DNA of 64,000 bases from Hydractinia symbiolongicarpus. Its lineage: Eukaryota; Cnidaria; Hydrozoa; Anthoathecata; Hydractiniidae. The DNA is taken from positions 25,233,650-25,297,649 of the forward strand of contig NC_079887.1 in assembly GCF_029227915.1 (NCBI RefSeq), in the 5' to 3' direction. Positions 38,925 to 51,800 of this stretch are shown piece after piece; the stretch's first letter is position 1; the number at the start of each line of letters is the position of its first letter. Position numbers and translations under genes: made by a program. A model generated the notes under the pieces. That model did no database searches, was not told the DNA's origin, and saw nothing but the letters and a program-made list of their open reading frames with translations.

Positions 38925-41900
38925 GACGTAATCGCGCGCTGTGGAAATAGCGACAGTTTCAAAAACTACATTTCATTGTCTTTCTAACGGTGTCAGTCCG
39001 TTTGAGTTTCAACGGTTGTGTCACAAATACGTACCAACATGTATTTAGCGATAATTTTTTGATATTACTAGGTTGCATCGCTTTTAACAATAAAACGATT
39101 GACTGTGGGACTTAATTGAACTAACTTTGGACTGTGACCTGAGCAATGTGATAAATGAGACAATTGGACTCCCAGAAATAACATTCTTTTTAATTTGACG
39201 TGATTGCCGGAACTCAGCGATTACACTGGGCACTGTGGTAGCGCTTCATTTAAAAATTAAGCTAAAAAAAGTCATTCTTTTTACTGTGGAACCTATCCTA
39301 GCCGTTAGCACGCGGTGAAGAAAAAGCGACACTTTCAAAAACTACATTTCATTGACTTTCTAACAGTGTCAGTCCGTTTGAGTTACAACGGTTGGGTCAC
39401 AAATTCGTACCAACATGTATTTAGCGATATTTTTTTGATATTACTAGGTTGCATCGCTTTTAACAATGAAACGTTGACTGTGGGACTTAATTGAAGTAAC
39501 TTTGGACTGTGACCTGATAAATGTGAAAAATCAGACAATTGGACTCCAAGAAATAACATTCTTCTAAATTTGACGTGATTGCCGGAACTCAGCGATTACA
39601 CTGGCCGCTGTGGTAGCGCTTCATTTAAGAGTTTAGATAAATAAGTCATTCTTTACTGTGGTACCAATCCTATCCGTTATCGCCCGCTGAAGAAATAGCG
39701 ACAGTTTCAAAAACTAAATTTCATTGACTTTCCAACGGTGTCAGTCCGTTTCAGTTACAACGGTTTGGTCACATATTCGTACCAACATGTATTTAGCGAT
39801 ATTTTTCTGATATTACTAGGTTGCATCGTTTTTAACTATGAAACGATTGACTGTTGGACTTAATTGAACTAACTTTAGACTCTGACCTGATCAATGTGAT
39901 AAATGAGACAATTGGACTCCAAGAAATAACATTCTTCTTAATTTGACGTGATTGCCGGAACTCAGCGATTACACTGGCCGCTGTGGTAGCGCTTTATTTA
40001 AGAGTTTAGATAAATAAGTCATTTTTTTACTGTGGGACCTATCCTAGCCGTTAGCGCGCGTTGAAGAAAAAGCGACACTTTCAAAAACTACATTTCATTG
40101 ACTTTCTAACGGTGTCAGTCCGTTTGAGTTACAACGGTTGGGTCACATATTCGTACCAACATGTATTTAGCGATATTTTTCTGATATTACTAGGTTGCAT
40201 CGCTTTCAACAATGAAACGATTGACTGTGGGATTTAATTGGACTAACTTTGGACTGTGACCTGATAAATGTGGTAAATGAGACAATTGGACTCCAAGAAA
40301 TAACTTTCTTCTTAATTTGACATGATTGCCGAAACTTAGCGATTACACTTGGCTCTGTGGTAGCGCTTCATTTAAGAATTAAGTTAAAAAAAGTCATTTT
40401 TTTATTGTGGGACCAATCCTAGACGTAATCGCGCGCTGTGGAAATAGTGACAGTTTCAAAAACTACATTTCATTGTCTTTCTAACGGTGTCAGTCCGTTT
40501 GAGTTTCAACAGTTGTGTCACAAATACGTACCAACATGTATTTAGCGATAATTTTTTGATATTACTAGGTTGCATCGCTTTTAACAATAAAACGATTGAC
40601 TGTGGGACTTAATTGAACTAACTTTGGACTGTGACCTGAGCAATGTGATAAATGAGACAATTGGACTCCAAGAAATAACATTCTTTTTAATTTGACGTGA
40701 TTGCCGGAAATCAGCGATTACACTGGGCGTTGTGGTAGCGCTTCATTTAAAAAATTAAGTTAAATGAATCGTTCTTTACTGTGGGACCAATCCTATCCGT
40801 TATGGCACGCTGAAGAAATAGCGACAGTTGCAAAACCTACATTTCATTGACTTCCTTACGGTGTCAATCCGTTTGAGTTACAACGGTTGGGTCACAAATT
40901 CGTACCAACATGTATTTAGCGATATTTTTTTGATATTACTAGGTTGCATCGCTTTTAACAATGAAACGTTGACTGTGGGACTTAATTGAAGTAACTTTGG
41001 ACTGTGACCTGATAAATGTGAAAAATCAGACAATTGGACTCCAAGAAATAACATTCTTCTAAATTTGACGTGATTGCCGGAACTCAGCGATTACACTGGC
41101 CGCTGTGGTAGCGCTTCATTTAAGAGTTTAGATAAATAAGTCATTCTTTACTGTGGTACCAATCCTATCCGTTATCGCCCGCTGAAGAAATAGCGACAGT
41201 TTCAAAAACTAAATTTCATTGACTTTCCAACGGTGTCAGTCCGTTTCAGTTACAACGGTTTGGTCACATATTCGTACCAACATGTATTTAGCGATATTTT
41301 TCTGATATTACTAGGTTGCATCGTTTTTAACTATGAAACGATTGACTGTTGGACTTAATTGAACTAACTTTAGACTCTGACCTGATCAATGTGATAAATG
41401 AGACAATTGGACTCCAAGAAATAACATTCTTCTTAATTTGACGTGATTGCCGGAACTCAGCGATTACACTGGCCGCTGTGGTAGCGCTTTATTTAAGAGT
41501 TTAGATAAATAAGTCATTTTTTTACTGTGGGACCTATCCTAGCCGTTAGCGCGCGTTGAAGAAAAAGCGACACTTTCAAAAACTACATTTCATTGACTTT
41601 CTAACGGTGTCAGTCCGTTTGAGTTACAGCGGTTGGGTCACATATTCGTACCAACATGTATTTAGCGATATTTTTCTGATATTACTAGGTTGCATCGCTT
41701 TCAACAATGAAACGATTGACTGTGGGATTTAATTGGACTAACTTTGGACTGTGACCTGATAAATGTGGTAAATGAGACAATTGGACTCCAAGAAATAACT
41801 TTCTTCTTAATTTGACATGATTGCCGAAACTTAGCGATTACACTTGGCTCTGTGGTAGCGCTTCATTTAAGAATTAAGTTAAAAAAAGTCATTTTTTTAT

Positions 41901-42144
41901 TGTGGGACCAATCCTAGACGTAATCGCGCGCTGTGGAAATAGTGACAGTTTCAAAAACTACATTTCATTGTCTTTCTAACGGTGTCAGTCCGTTTGAGTT
42001 TCAACGGTTGTGTCACAAATACGTACCAACATGTATTTAGCGATAATTTTTTGATATTACTAGGTTGCATCGCTTTTAACAATAAAACGATTGACTGTGG
42101 GACTTAATTGAACTAACTTTGGACTGTGACCTGAGCAATGTGAT
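38925..42144 (+). repeat. Tetramer higher-order array (about 1,495 bp unit)
   Basis: GAAGTAAC occurs at 39493, 40988 and 42485, spacings of 1,495 and 1,497 bp. Copies begin near 38,925 and 40,421; a third, partial copy begins near 41,918 and passes into the nonamer block. Linked markers are GCGATAATTTTTTG and AACAATAAAACG. Copy 2 contains a divergent patch at 40,709-40,868. Confidence 0.82.
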
Positions 42145-45100
42145 AAATGAGACAATTGGACTCCAAGAAATAACATTCTTTTTAATTTGACGTGATTGCC
42201 GGAACTCAGCGATTACACTGGGCACTGTGGTAGCGCTTCATTTAAAAATTAAGCTAAAAAAAGTCATTTTTTTTACTGTGGAACCTATCCTAGCCGTTAG
42301 CGCGCGGTGAAGAAAAAGCGACACTTTCAAAAACTACAATTCATTGACTTTCTAACAGTGTCAGTCCGTTTGAGTTACAACGGTTGGGTCACAAATTCGT
42401 ACCAACATGTATTTAGCGATATTTTTTTGATATTACTAGGTTGCATCACTTTTAACAATGAAACGTTGACTGTGGGACTTAATTGAAGTAACTTTGGACT
42501 GTGACCTGATAAATGTGAAAAATTAGACAATTGGACTCCAAGAAATAACATTCTTCTAAATTTGACGTGATTGCCGGAACTCAGCGATTACACTGGCCGC
42601 TGTGGTAGCGCTTCATTTAAGAGTTTAGATAAATAAGTCATTCTTTACTGTGGTACCAATCCTATCCGTTATCGCCCGCTGAAGAAATAGCGACAGTTTC
42701 AAAAACTAAATTTCATTGACTTTCTAACGGTGTCAGTCCGTTTCAGTTACAACGGTTTGGTCACATATTCGTACCAACATGTATTTAGCGATATTTTTCT
42801 GATATTACTAGGTTGCATCGTTTTTAACTATGAAACGATTGACTGTTGGACTTAATTGAACTAACTTTAGACTCTGACCTGATCAATGTGATAAATGAGA
42901 CAATTGGACTCCAAGAAATAACATTCTTCTTAATTTGACGTGATTGCCGGAACTCAGCGATTACATTGGGCACTGTGGTAGCGCTTCATTTAAAAATTAA
43001 GCTAAAAAAAATCATTTTTTTTACTGTGGGACCTATCCTAGCCGTTAGCGCGCGTTGAAGAAAAAGCGACACTTTCAAAAACTACATTTCATTGACTTTC
43101 TAACGGTGTCAGTCCGTTTGAGTTACAACGGTTGGGTCACATATTCGTACCAACATGTATTTAGCGATATTTTTCTGATATTACTAGGTTGCATCGCTTT
43201 CAACAATGAAACGATTGACTGTGGGACTTAATTGGACTAACTTTGGACTGTGACCTGATAAATGTGGTAAATGAGACAATTGGACTCCAAGAAATAACTT
43301 TCTTGTTAATTTGACGTGATTGCCGGAACTCAGCGATTACACTGGGCACTGTGGTAGCGCTTTATTTAAAAAATAAGTTAAAAAAAGTCATTTTTTTTAC
43401 TGTGGGACCTATCCTAGCCGTTAGCGCGCGTTGAAGAAAAAGTGACACTTTCAAAACTACATTTCATTGACTTTCTAACACAGTGTCAGTCCGTTTGAGT
43501 TACCACGGTTGGGTCACATATTCGTTCCGACATGTATTTAGCGATATTTTTTTGATATTACTAGGTTGCATCGCTTTTAACCATGAAACGTTGACTGTGC
43601 GACTTAATTAAACTAACTTTGGACTGTGACCTGATAAATGCGAAAAATCAGACAATTGGACTCCAAGAAATAACATTCTTCTAAATTTGACGTGATTGCC
43701 GGAACTCAGCGATTACACTGGCCGCTGTGGTAGCGCTTTATTTAAGAGTTTAGATAAATAAGTCATTCTTTACTGTGGGACCAATCCTATCCGTTACCAC
43801 CCGCTGAAGAAATAGCGACAGTTTCAAAAACTACATTTCATTGACTTTCTAACGGTGTCAGTCCGTTTGAGTTTCAACGGTTGTGTCACATATTCGTACC
43901 AACATGTATTTAGCGATATTTTTCTGATATTACTAGGTTGCATCGCTTTTAACTATGAAACGATTGACTGTGGGACTTAATTGAACTAACTTTGGACTCT
44001 GGCCTGATAAATGTGATAAATGAGACAATTGGACTCCAAGAAATAACATTCTTCTTAATTTGACATGATTGCCGAAACTTAGCGATTACACTTGGCTCTG
44101 TGGTAGCGCTTCATTTGAGAATTAAGTTAAAAAAAGTCATTTTTTTATTGTGGGACCAATCCTAGACGTAATCGCGCGCTGTGGAAATAGCGACAGTTTC
44201 AAAAACTCCATTTCATTGTCTTTCTAACGGTGTCAGTCCGGTTGAGTTTCAGCGGTTGTGTCACAAATACGTACCAACATGTATTTAGCGATATTTTTTG
44301 ATATTACTAGGTTGCATCGCTTTTAACAATGAAACGATTGACTGTGGGACTTAATTGAACTAACTTTGGACTGTGACCTGAGCAATGTGATAAATGAGAC
44401 AATTGGACTCCAAGAAATAACATTCTTTTTAATTTGACGTGATTGCCGGAACTCAGCGATTACACTGGGCTCTGTGGTAGCGCTTCATTTAAGTATTAAG
44501 ATAAAAATGTCATTTTTTTATTGTGGGACCAATCCTAACCGTTAACGCGCGCTGAAGAAATAGCGACAGTTTCAAAAACTACATTTCATTGACTTTCTAA
44601 CGGTGTCAGTCCGTTTGAGTTACAACGGTTGGGTCACATATTCGTACCAACATGTATTTAGCGATATTTTTCTGATATTACTAGGTTGCATCGCTTACAA
44701 CAATGAAACGATTGACTGTGGGACTTTATTGGACTAACTTTGGACTGTGACCTGATAAATGTGGTAAATGTGACAATTGGACTCCAAGAAATAACATTCT
44801 TGATAATTTGACGTGAATGCCGGAACTCAGCGATTACACTGGGCACTGTGGTAGCGCTTCATTTTAAATCTAAGCTAAAAAAAGTCATTTTTTTTCCTGT
44901 GGAACCTATCCTAGCCGTTAGCGCGCGGTGAAGGAAAAGCGACACTTTCAAAAACTACATATCATTGACTTTCTAACAGTGTCAGTCCGTTTGAGTTAGA
45001 ACGGTTGGGTCACATGTTCGTACCAACATGTATTTAGCGATATTTTTTTGATATTACTAGGTTGCATCGCTTTTAACAATGAAACGTTGACTGTGGGACT

Positions 45101-45513
45101 TAATTGAACTAACTTTGGACTGTGACCTGATAAATGTGAAAAATCAGACAATTGGACTCCAAGAAATAACATTCTTCTAAATTTGACGTGATTGCCGGAA
45201 CTCACCGATTACACTGGCCGCTGTGGTAGCGCTTTATTTAAGAAATTAGATAAATAAGTCATTCTTTACTGCGGGACCAATCCTATCCGTTATCGCGCGC
45301 TGAAGAAATCGCGACAGTTTCAAAAACTAAATTTCATTGACTTTCTAACGGTGTCAGTCCGTTTGAGTTTCGACGGTAGTGTCACATATTCGTACCAACA
45401 TGTATTTAGCGATATTTTTTTGATATTACTAGGTTGCATAGCTTTTAACAATGAAACGATTGACTGTGGGACTTAATTGAACTAACCTTGGACTGTCACC
45501 TGATAAATGTGAT
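42145..45513 (+). repeat. Nonamer higher-order repeat, copy 1
   Basis: This 3,369-bp unit of nine monomers is followed directly by a near-identical copy. GAAGTAAC at 42485 recurs at 45853. Internal landmarks are a 2-bp extra CA in CTAACACAGTGTCAG near 43,477, the TACCACGG and TTCGTTCCGACATG monomer, and CTCACCGATTAC near 45,202. Confidence 0.9.
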
Positions 45514-48500
45514 AAATGAGACAATTGGACTCCAAGAAATAACATTCTTTTTAATTTGACGTGATTGCCGGAACTCAGCGATTACACTGGGCACTGTGGT
45601 AGCGCTTCATTTAAAAATTAAGCTAAAAAAAGTCATTTTTTTTACTGTGGAACCTATCCTAGCCGTTAGCGCGCGGTGAAGAAAAAGCGACACTTTCAAA
45701 AACTACAATTCATTGACTTTCTAACAGTGTCAGTCCGTTTGAGTTACAACGGTTGGGTCACAAATTCGTACCAACATGTATTTAGCGATATTTTTTTGAT
45801 ATTACTAGGTTGCATCACTTTTAACAATGAAACGTTGACTGTGGGACTTAATTGAAGTAACTTTGGACTGTGACCTGATAAATGTGAAAAATTAGACAAT
45901 TGGACTCCAAGAAATAACATTCTTCTAAATTTGACGTGATTGCCGGAACTCAGCGATTACACTGGCCGCTGTGGTAGCGCTTCATTTAAGAGTTTAGATA
46001 AATAAGTCATTCTTTACTGTGGTACCAATCCTATCCGTTATCGCCCGCTGAAGAAATAGCGACAGTTTCAAAAACTAAATTTCATTGACTTTCTAACGGT
46101 GTCAGTCCGTTTCAGTTACAACGGTTTGGTCACATATTCGTACCAACATGTATTTAGCGATATTTTTCTGATATTACTAGGTTGCATCGTTTTTAACTAT
46201 GAAACGATTGACTGTTGGACTTAATTGAACTAACTTTAGACTCTGACCTGATCAATGTGATAAATGAGACAATTGGACTCCAAGAAATAACATTCTTCTT
46301 AATTTGACGTGATTGCCGGAACTCAGCGATTACATTGGGCACTGTGGTAGCGCTTCATTTAAAAATTAAGCTAAAAAAAATCATTTTTTTTACTGTGGGA
46401 CCTATCCTAGCCGTTAGCGCGCGTTGAAGAAAAAGCGACACTTTCAAAAACTACATTTCATTGACTTTCTAACGGTGTCAGTCCGTTTGAGTTACAACGG
46501 TTGGGTCACATATTCGTACCAACATGTATTTAGCGATATTTTTCTGATATTACTAGGTTGCATCGCTTTCAACAATGAAACGATTGACTGTGGGACTTAA
46601 TTGGACTAACTTTGGACTGTGACCTGATAAATGTGGTAAATGAGACAATTGGACTCCAAGAAATAACTTTCTTGTTAATTTGACGTGATTGCCGGAACTC
46701 AGCGATTACACTGGGCACTGTGGTAGCGCTTTATTTAAAAAATAAGTTAAAAAAAGTCATTTTTTTTACTGTGGGACCTATCCTAGCCGTTAGCGCGCGT
46801 TGAAGAAAAAGTGACACTTTCAAAACTACATTTCATTGACTTTCTAACACAGTGTCAGTCCGTTTGAGTTACCACGGTTGGGTCACATATTCGTTCCGAC
46901 ATGTATTTAGCGATATTTTTTTGATATTACTAGGTTGCATCGCTTTTAACCATGAAACGTTGACTGTGCGACTTAATTAAACTAACTTTGGACTGTGACC
47001 TGATAAATGCGAAAAATCAGACAATTGGACTCCAAGAAATAACATTCTTCTAAATTTGACGTGATTGCCGGAACTCAGCGATTACACTGGCCGCTGTGGT
47101 AGCGCTTTATTTAAGAGTTTAGATAAATAAGTCATTCTTTACTGTGGGACCAATCCTATCCGTTACCACCCGCTGAAGAAATAGCGACAGTTTCAAAAAC
47201 TACATTTCATTGACTTTCTAACGGTGTCAGTCCGTTTGAGTTTCAACGGTTGTGTCACATATTCGTACCAACATGTATTTAGCGATATTTTTCTGATATT
47301 ACTAGGTTGCATCGCTTTTAACTATGAAACGATTGACTGTGGGACTTAATTGAACTAACTTTGGACTCTGGCCTGATAAATGTGATAAATGAGACAATTG
47401 GACTCCAAGAAATAACATTCTTCTTAATTTGACATGATTGCCGAAACTTAGCGATTACACTTGGCTCTGTGGTAGCGCTTCATTTGAGAATTAAGTTAAA
47501 AAAAGTCATTTTTTTATTGTGGGACCAATCCTAGACGTAATCGCGCGCTGTGGAAATAGCGACAGTTTCAAAAACTCCATTTCATTGTCTTTCTAACGGT
47601 GTCAGTCCGGTTGAGTTTCAGCGGTTGTGTCACAAATACGTACCAACATGTATTTAGCGATATTTTTTGATATTACTAGGTTGCATCGCTTTTAACAATG
47701 AAACGATTGACTGTGGGACTTAATTGAACTAACTTTGGACTGTGACCTGAGCAATGTGATAAATGAGACAATTGGACTCCAAGAAATAACATTCTTTTTA
47801 ATTTGACGTGATTGCCGGAACTCAGCGATTACACTGGGCTCTGTGGTAGCGCTTCATTTAAGTATTAAGATAAAAATGTCATTTTTTTATTGTGGGACCA
47901 ATCCTAACCGTTAACGCGCGCTGAAGAAATAGCGACAGTTTCAAAAACTACATCTCATTGACTTTCTAACGGTGTCAGTCCGTTTGAGTTACAACGGTTG
48001 GGTCACATATTCGTACCAACATGTATTTAGCGATATTTTTCTGATATTACTAGGTTGCATCGCTTACAACAATGAAACGATTGACTGTGGGACTTTATTG
48101 GACTAACTTTGGACTGTGACCTGATAAATGTGGTAAATGTGACAATTGGACTCCAAGAAATAACATTCTTGATAATTTGACGTGAATGCCGGAACTCAGC
48201 GATTACACTGGGCACTGTGGTAGCGCTTCATTTTAAATCTAAGCTAAAAAAAGTCATTTTTTTTCCTGTGGAACCTATCCTAGCCGTTAGCGCGCGGTGA
48301 AGGAAAAGCGACACTTTCAAAAACTACATATCATTGACTTTCTAACAGTGTCAGTCCGTTTGAGTTAGAACGGTTGGGTCACATGTTCGTACCAACATGT
48401 ATTTAGCGATATTTTTTTGATATTACTAGGTTGCATCGCTTTTAACAATGAAACGTTGACTGTGGGACTTAATTGAACTAACTTTGGACTGTGACCTGAT

Positions 48501-48882
48501 AAATGTGAAAAATCAGACAATTGGACTCCAAGAAATAACATTCTTCTAAATTTGACGTGATTGCCGGAACTCACCGATTACACTGGCCGCTGTGGTAGCG
48601 CTTTATTTAAGAAATTAGATAAATAAGTCATTCTTTACTGCGGGACCAATCCTATCCGTTATCGCGCGCTGAAGAAATCGCGACAGTTTCAAAAACTAAA
48701 TTTCATTGACTTTCTAACGGTGTCAGTCCGTTTGAGTTTCGACGGTAGTGTCACATATTCGTACCAACATGTATTTAGCGATATTTTTTTGATATTACTA
48801 GGTTGCATAGCTTTTAACTATGAAACGATTGACTGTGGGACTTAATTGAACTAACCTTGGACTGTCACCTGATAAATGTGAT
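45514..48882 (+). repeat. Nonamer higher-order repeat, copy 2
   Basis: This copy repeats every landmark of copy 1 at +3,368 to +3,369 bp, including two meaningless reverse-strand frames (44658 and 48027; 44996 and 48365). By eye I found only a few differences, such as CATCTC near 47,952 and AACTATG near 48,817. The duplication must be very recent, or else an assembly effect. Confidence 0.88.
47393..47766 (+). repeat. Representative satellite monomer (374 bp)
   Basis: This typical full-length unit is given as a reference for the repeat's anatomy. It opens with GACAATTGGACTCC, which contains the palindrome CAATTG and the dyad TTGGA-C-TCCAA. The GTGGTAGCGCTTCATTT block follows, then an A-tract run and T-tract run with the most length variation between monomers. 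Next come the CpG-bearing GCGCGC segment, the conserved CATTTCATTG stretch, the CCGTT/AACGG dyad cluster, the CGTACCAACATG block with palindrome ACATGT, and a final stretch ending GTGATAAATGA. It carries no open frame of note and no polymerase II promoter I could identify. Confidence 0.9.
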
Positions 48883-51800
48883 AAAGGAAACAATTGGACT
48901 CCAAGAAAAAACATTTTTCTTAATTTGATAAGATTGCCGAAACTCGGCGATTACACTTGGCTCTGTGGTAGCGCTTCATTTAAGAATTATAATAAAAAAG
49001 TGATTTTTTTATTGTGGGACCAATCCTAGCCATTATCGCGCGCTGAGGAAATAGCGACAATTTCAAAAACTACATTTCATTGACTTTCTAACGGTGTCAG
49101 TACCTTTCAGTTACAACGGTTTGGTCACAAATACGTACCAACATGTATTTAGCGATATGTTTCTGATATTACCAGGTTGCATCGCTTTTAACTATGAAAC
49201 GATTGACTGTGGGACTTAATTGGGCTAACCTTGGACTGTCACCTGATAAATGTGATAAAGGAGACAATTGGACTCCAAGAAAAAACACTTTTCTTAATTT
49301 GACATGATTGCCGAGACTCGGCGATTACACTTGGCTCTGTGGTAGCGCTTCATTTAAGAATTATAATAAAAAAGTCATTTTTTTATTGTGGGACCAATCC
49401 TAGCCATTATCGCGCGCTGAGGAAATAGCGACAATTTCAAAAACTACATTTCATTGACTTTCTAACGGTGTCAGTCCGTTTGAGTTTCAACGGTTGTGTC
49501 ACATATTCGTACCAACATGTATTTAGCGATATTTTTCTGATATTACTAGGTTGCATCGCTTTTAACTATGAAACGATTGACTGTGGGACTTAATTGAACT
49601 AACTTTGAACTCTGACCTGATACATGTAATAAATGAGACAATTGGACTCCAAGAAATAACATTCTTCTTAATTTGACATGATTGCTGAAACTTAGCGATT
49701 ACACTTGGCTCTGTGGTAGCGCTTCATTTAAGAATTAAGTTAAAAAAAGTCATTTTTTTATTGTGGGACCAATCCTAGACGTAATCGCGCGCTGTGGAAA
49801 GAGCGACAGTTTCAAAAACTACATTTCATTGTCTTTCTAACGGTGTCAGTCCGTTTGAGTTTCAACGGTTGTGTCACTAATACGTACCAACATGCATTTA
49901 GCGATATTTTTTTGATATTACTAGGTTGCATCGCTTTTAACAATGAAACGATTGACTGTGCGACTTAATTGAACTAACTTTGGACTGTGACCTGAGCAAT
50001 GTGATAAATGAGACAATTGGACTCCAAGAAATAACATTCTTTTTAATTTGACGTGATTGCCGGAACTCAGCGATTACACTGGGCTCTGTGGTAGCGCTTC
50101 ATTTAAGTATTAAGATAAAAATGTCATTTTTTTATTGTGGGACCAATCCTAGCCGTTATCGCGCGCTGAAGAAATAGCGACAGTTTCAAAAACTACATTT
50201 CATTGACTTTCTAACGGTGTCAGTCCGTTTGAGTTACAACGGTTGGGTCACATATTCGTACCAACATGTATTTAGCGATATTTTTCTGATATTACTAGGT
50301 TGCATCGCTTTCAACAATGAAACGATTGACTGTGGGACTTAATTGGACTAACTTTGGACTGTGACCTGATAAATGTGGTAAATGAGACAATTGGACTCCA
50401 AGAAAGAACATTCTTGTTAATTAGACGTGATTGCCGGAACTCAGCGATTACACTGGGCACTGTGGTAGCGCTTCAATTAAAAATTAAGCTAAAAAAAGTC
50501 ATTTTTTTTACTGTGGGACCTATCCTAGCCGTTAGCGCGCGTTGAAGAAAAAACGACACTTTCAAAAACTACATTTCATTGACTTTCTAACGGTGTCAGT
50601 CCGTTTGAGTTACAACGGTTGGGTAATATATTCGTACCAACATGTATTTAGCGATATTTTTCTGATATTACTAGGTTGCATCGCTTTCAACAATGAAACG
50701 ATTGCCTGTGGGACTTAATTAGACTAACTTTGGACTGTGACCTGATAAATGTGGTAAATGAGACAATTGGACTCCAAGAAATAACATTCTTGATACTTTG
50801 ACGTGATTGCCGGAACTCAGCGATTACACTGGCCGCTGTGGTAGAGCTTTATTTAAGAGTTTAGATAAATAAGTCATTTTTTTTACTGTGGTACCAATCC
50901 TAGCCGTTAGCGCGCGTTGAAGAAAAAGCGACACTTTCAAAAACTACATTTCATTGACTTTCTAACGGTGTCAGTCCGTTTGAGTTTCAACGGTTGTGTC
51001 ACAAATTCGTACCAACATGTATTTAGCGATATTTTTCTGATATTACTAGGTTGCATCGCTTTTAACTAATAAACGAATGACTGTGGGACTTAATTGAACT
51101 AACTTTGGACTCTGACCTGATAAATGTGATAAATGAGACAATTGGACTCCAAGAAATAACATTCTTTTTAATTTGACATGATTGCCGAAACTTAGCGATT
51201 ACACTTGGCTCTGTGGTAGCGCTTCATTTAAGAATTAAGTTAAAAAAAGTCATTTTTTTATTGTGGGACCAATCCTAGACGTAATCGCGCGCTGTGGAAA
51301 TAGCGACAGTTTCAAAAACTACATTTCATTGTCTTTCTAACGGTGTCAGTCCGTTTGAGTTTCAACGGTTGTGTCACAAATACGTACCAACATGTATTTA
51401 GCGATATTTTTTTTATATTACTAGGTTGCATCGCTTTTAACAATAAAACGATTGACTGTGGGACTTAATTGAACTAACTTTGGACTGTGACCTGAGCAAT
51501 GTGATAAATGAGACAATTGGACTCCAAGAAATAACATTCTTTTTAATTTGACGTGATTGCCGGAACTCAGCGATTACACTGGGCACTGTGGTAGCGCTTC
51601 ATTTAAAAATTAAGCTAAAAAAAGTCATTCTTTTTACTGTGGGACCTATCCTAGCCGTTAGCGCGCGTTGAAGAAAAAGCGACAGTTTCAAAAACTACAT
51701 TTCATTGTCTTTCTAACGGTGTCAGTCCGTTTGAGTTTCAACGGTTGTGTCACAAATACGTACCAACATGTATTTAGCGATAATTTTTTGATATTACTAG

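Noticed and set aside
47440-47490. Satellite block GTGGTAGCGCTTCATTT as a polymerase III A box related to the SINE head (GTGGTAGAGCGTTCGCTTT)
   Set aside because: The resemblance is visible, but the block misses two A-box consensus positions and no B box follows at a suitable distance. Chance likeness cannot be excluded.
47393-47766. Monomer as a dimer of two related halves of about 187 bp
   Set aside because: Only short likenesses occur (CGATTACACTGG against CGATTGACTGTGG). No consistent alignment of the two halves was seen.
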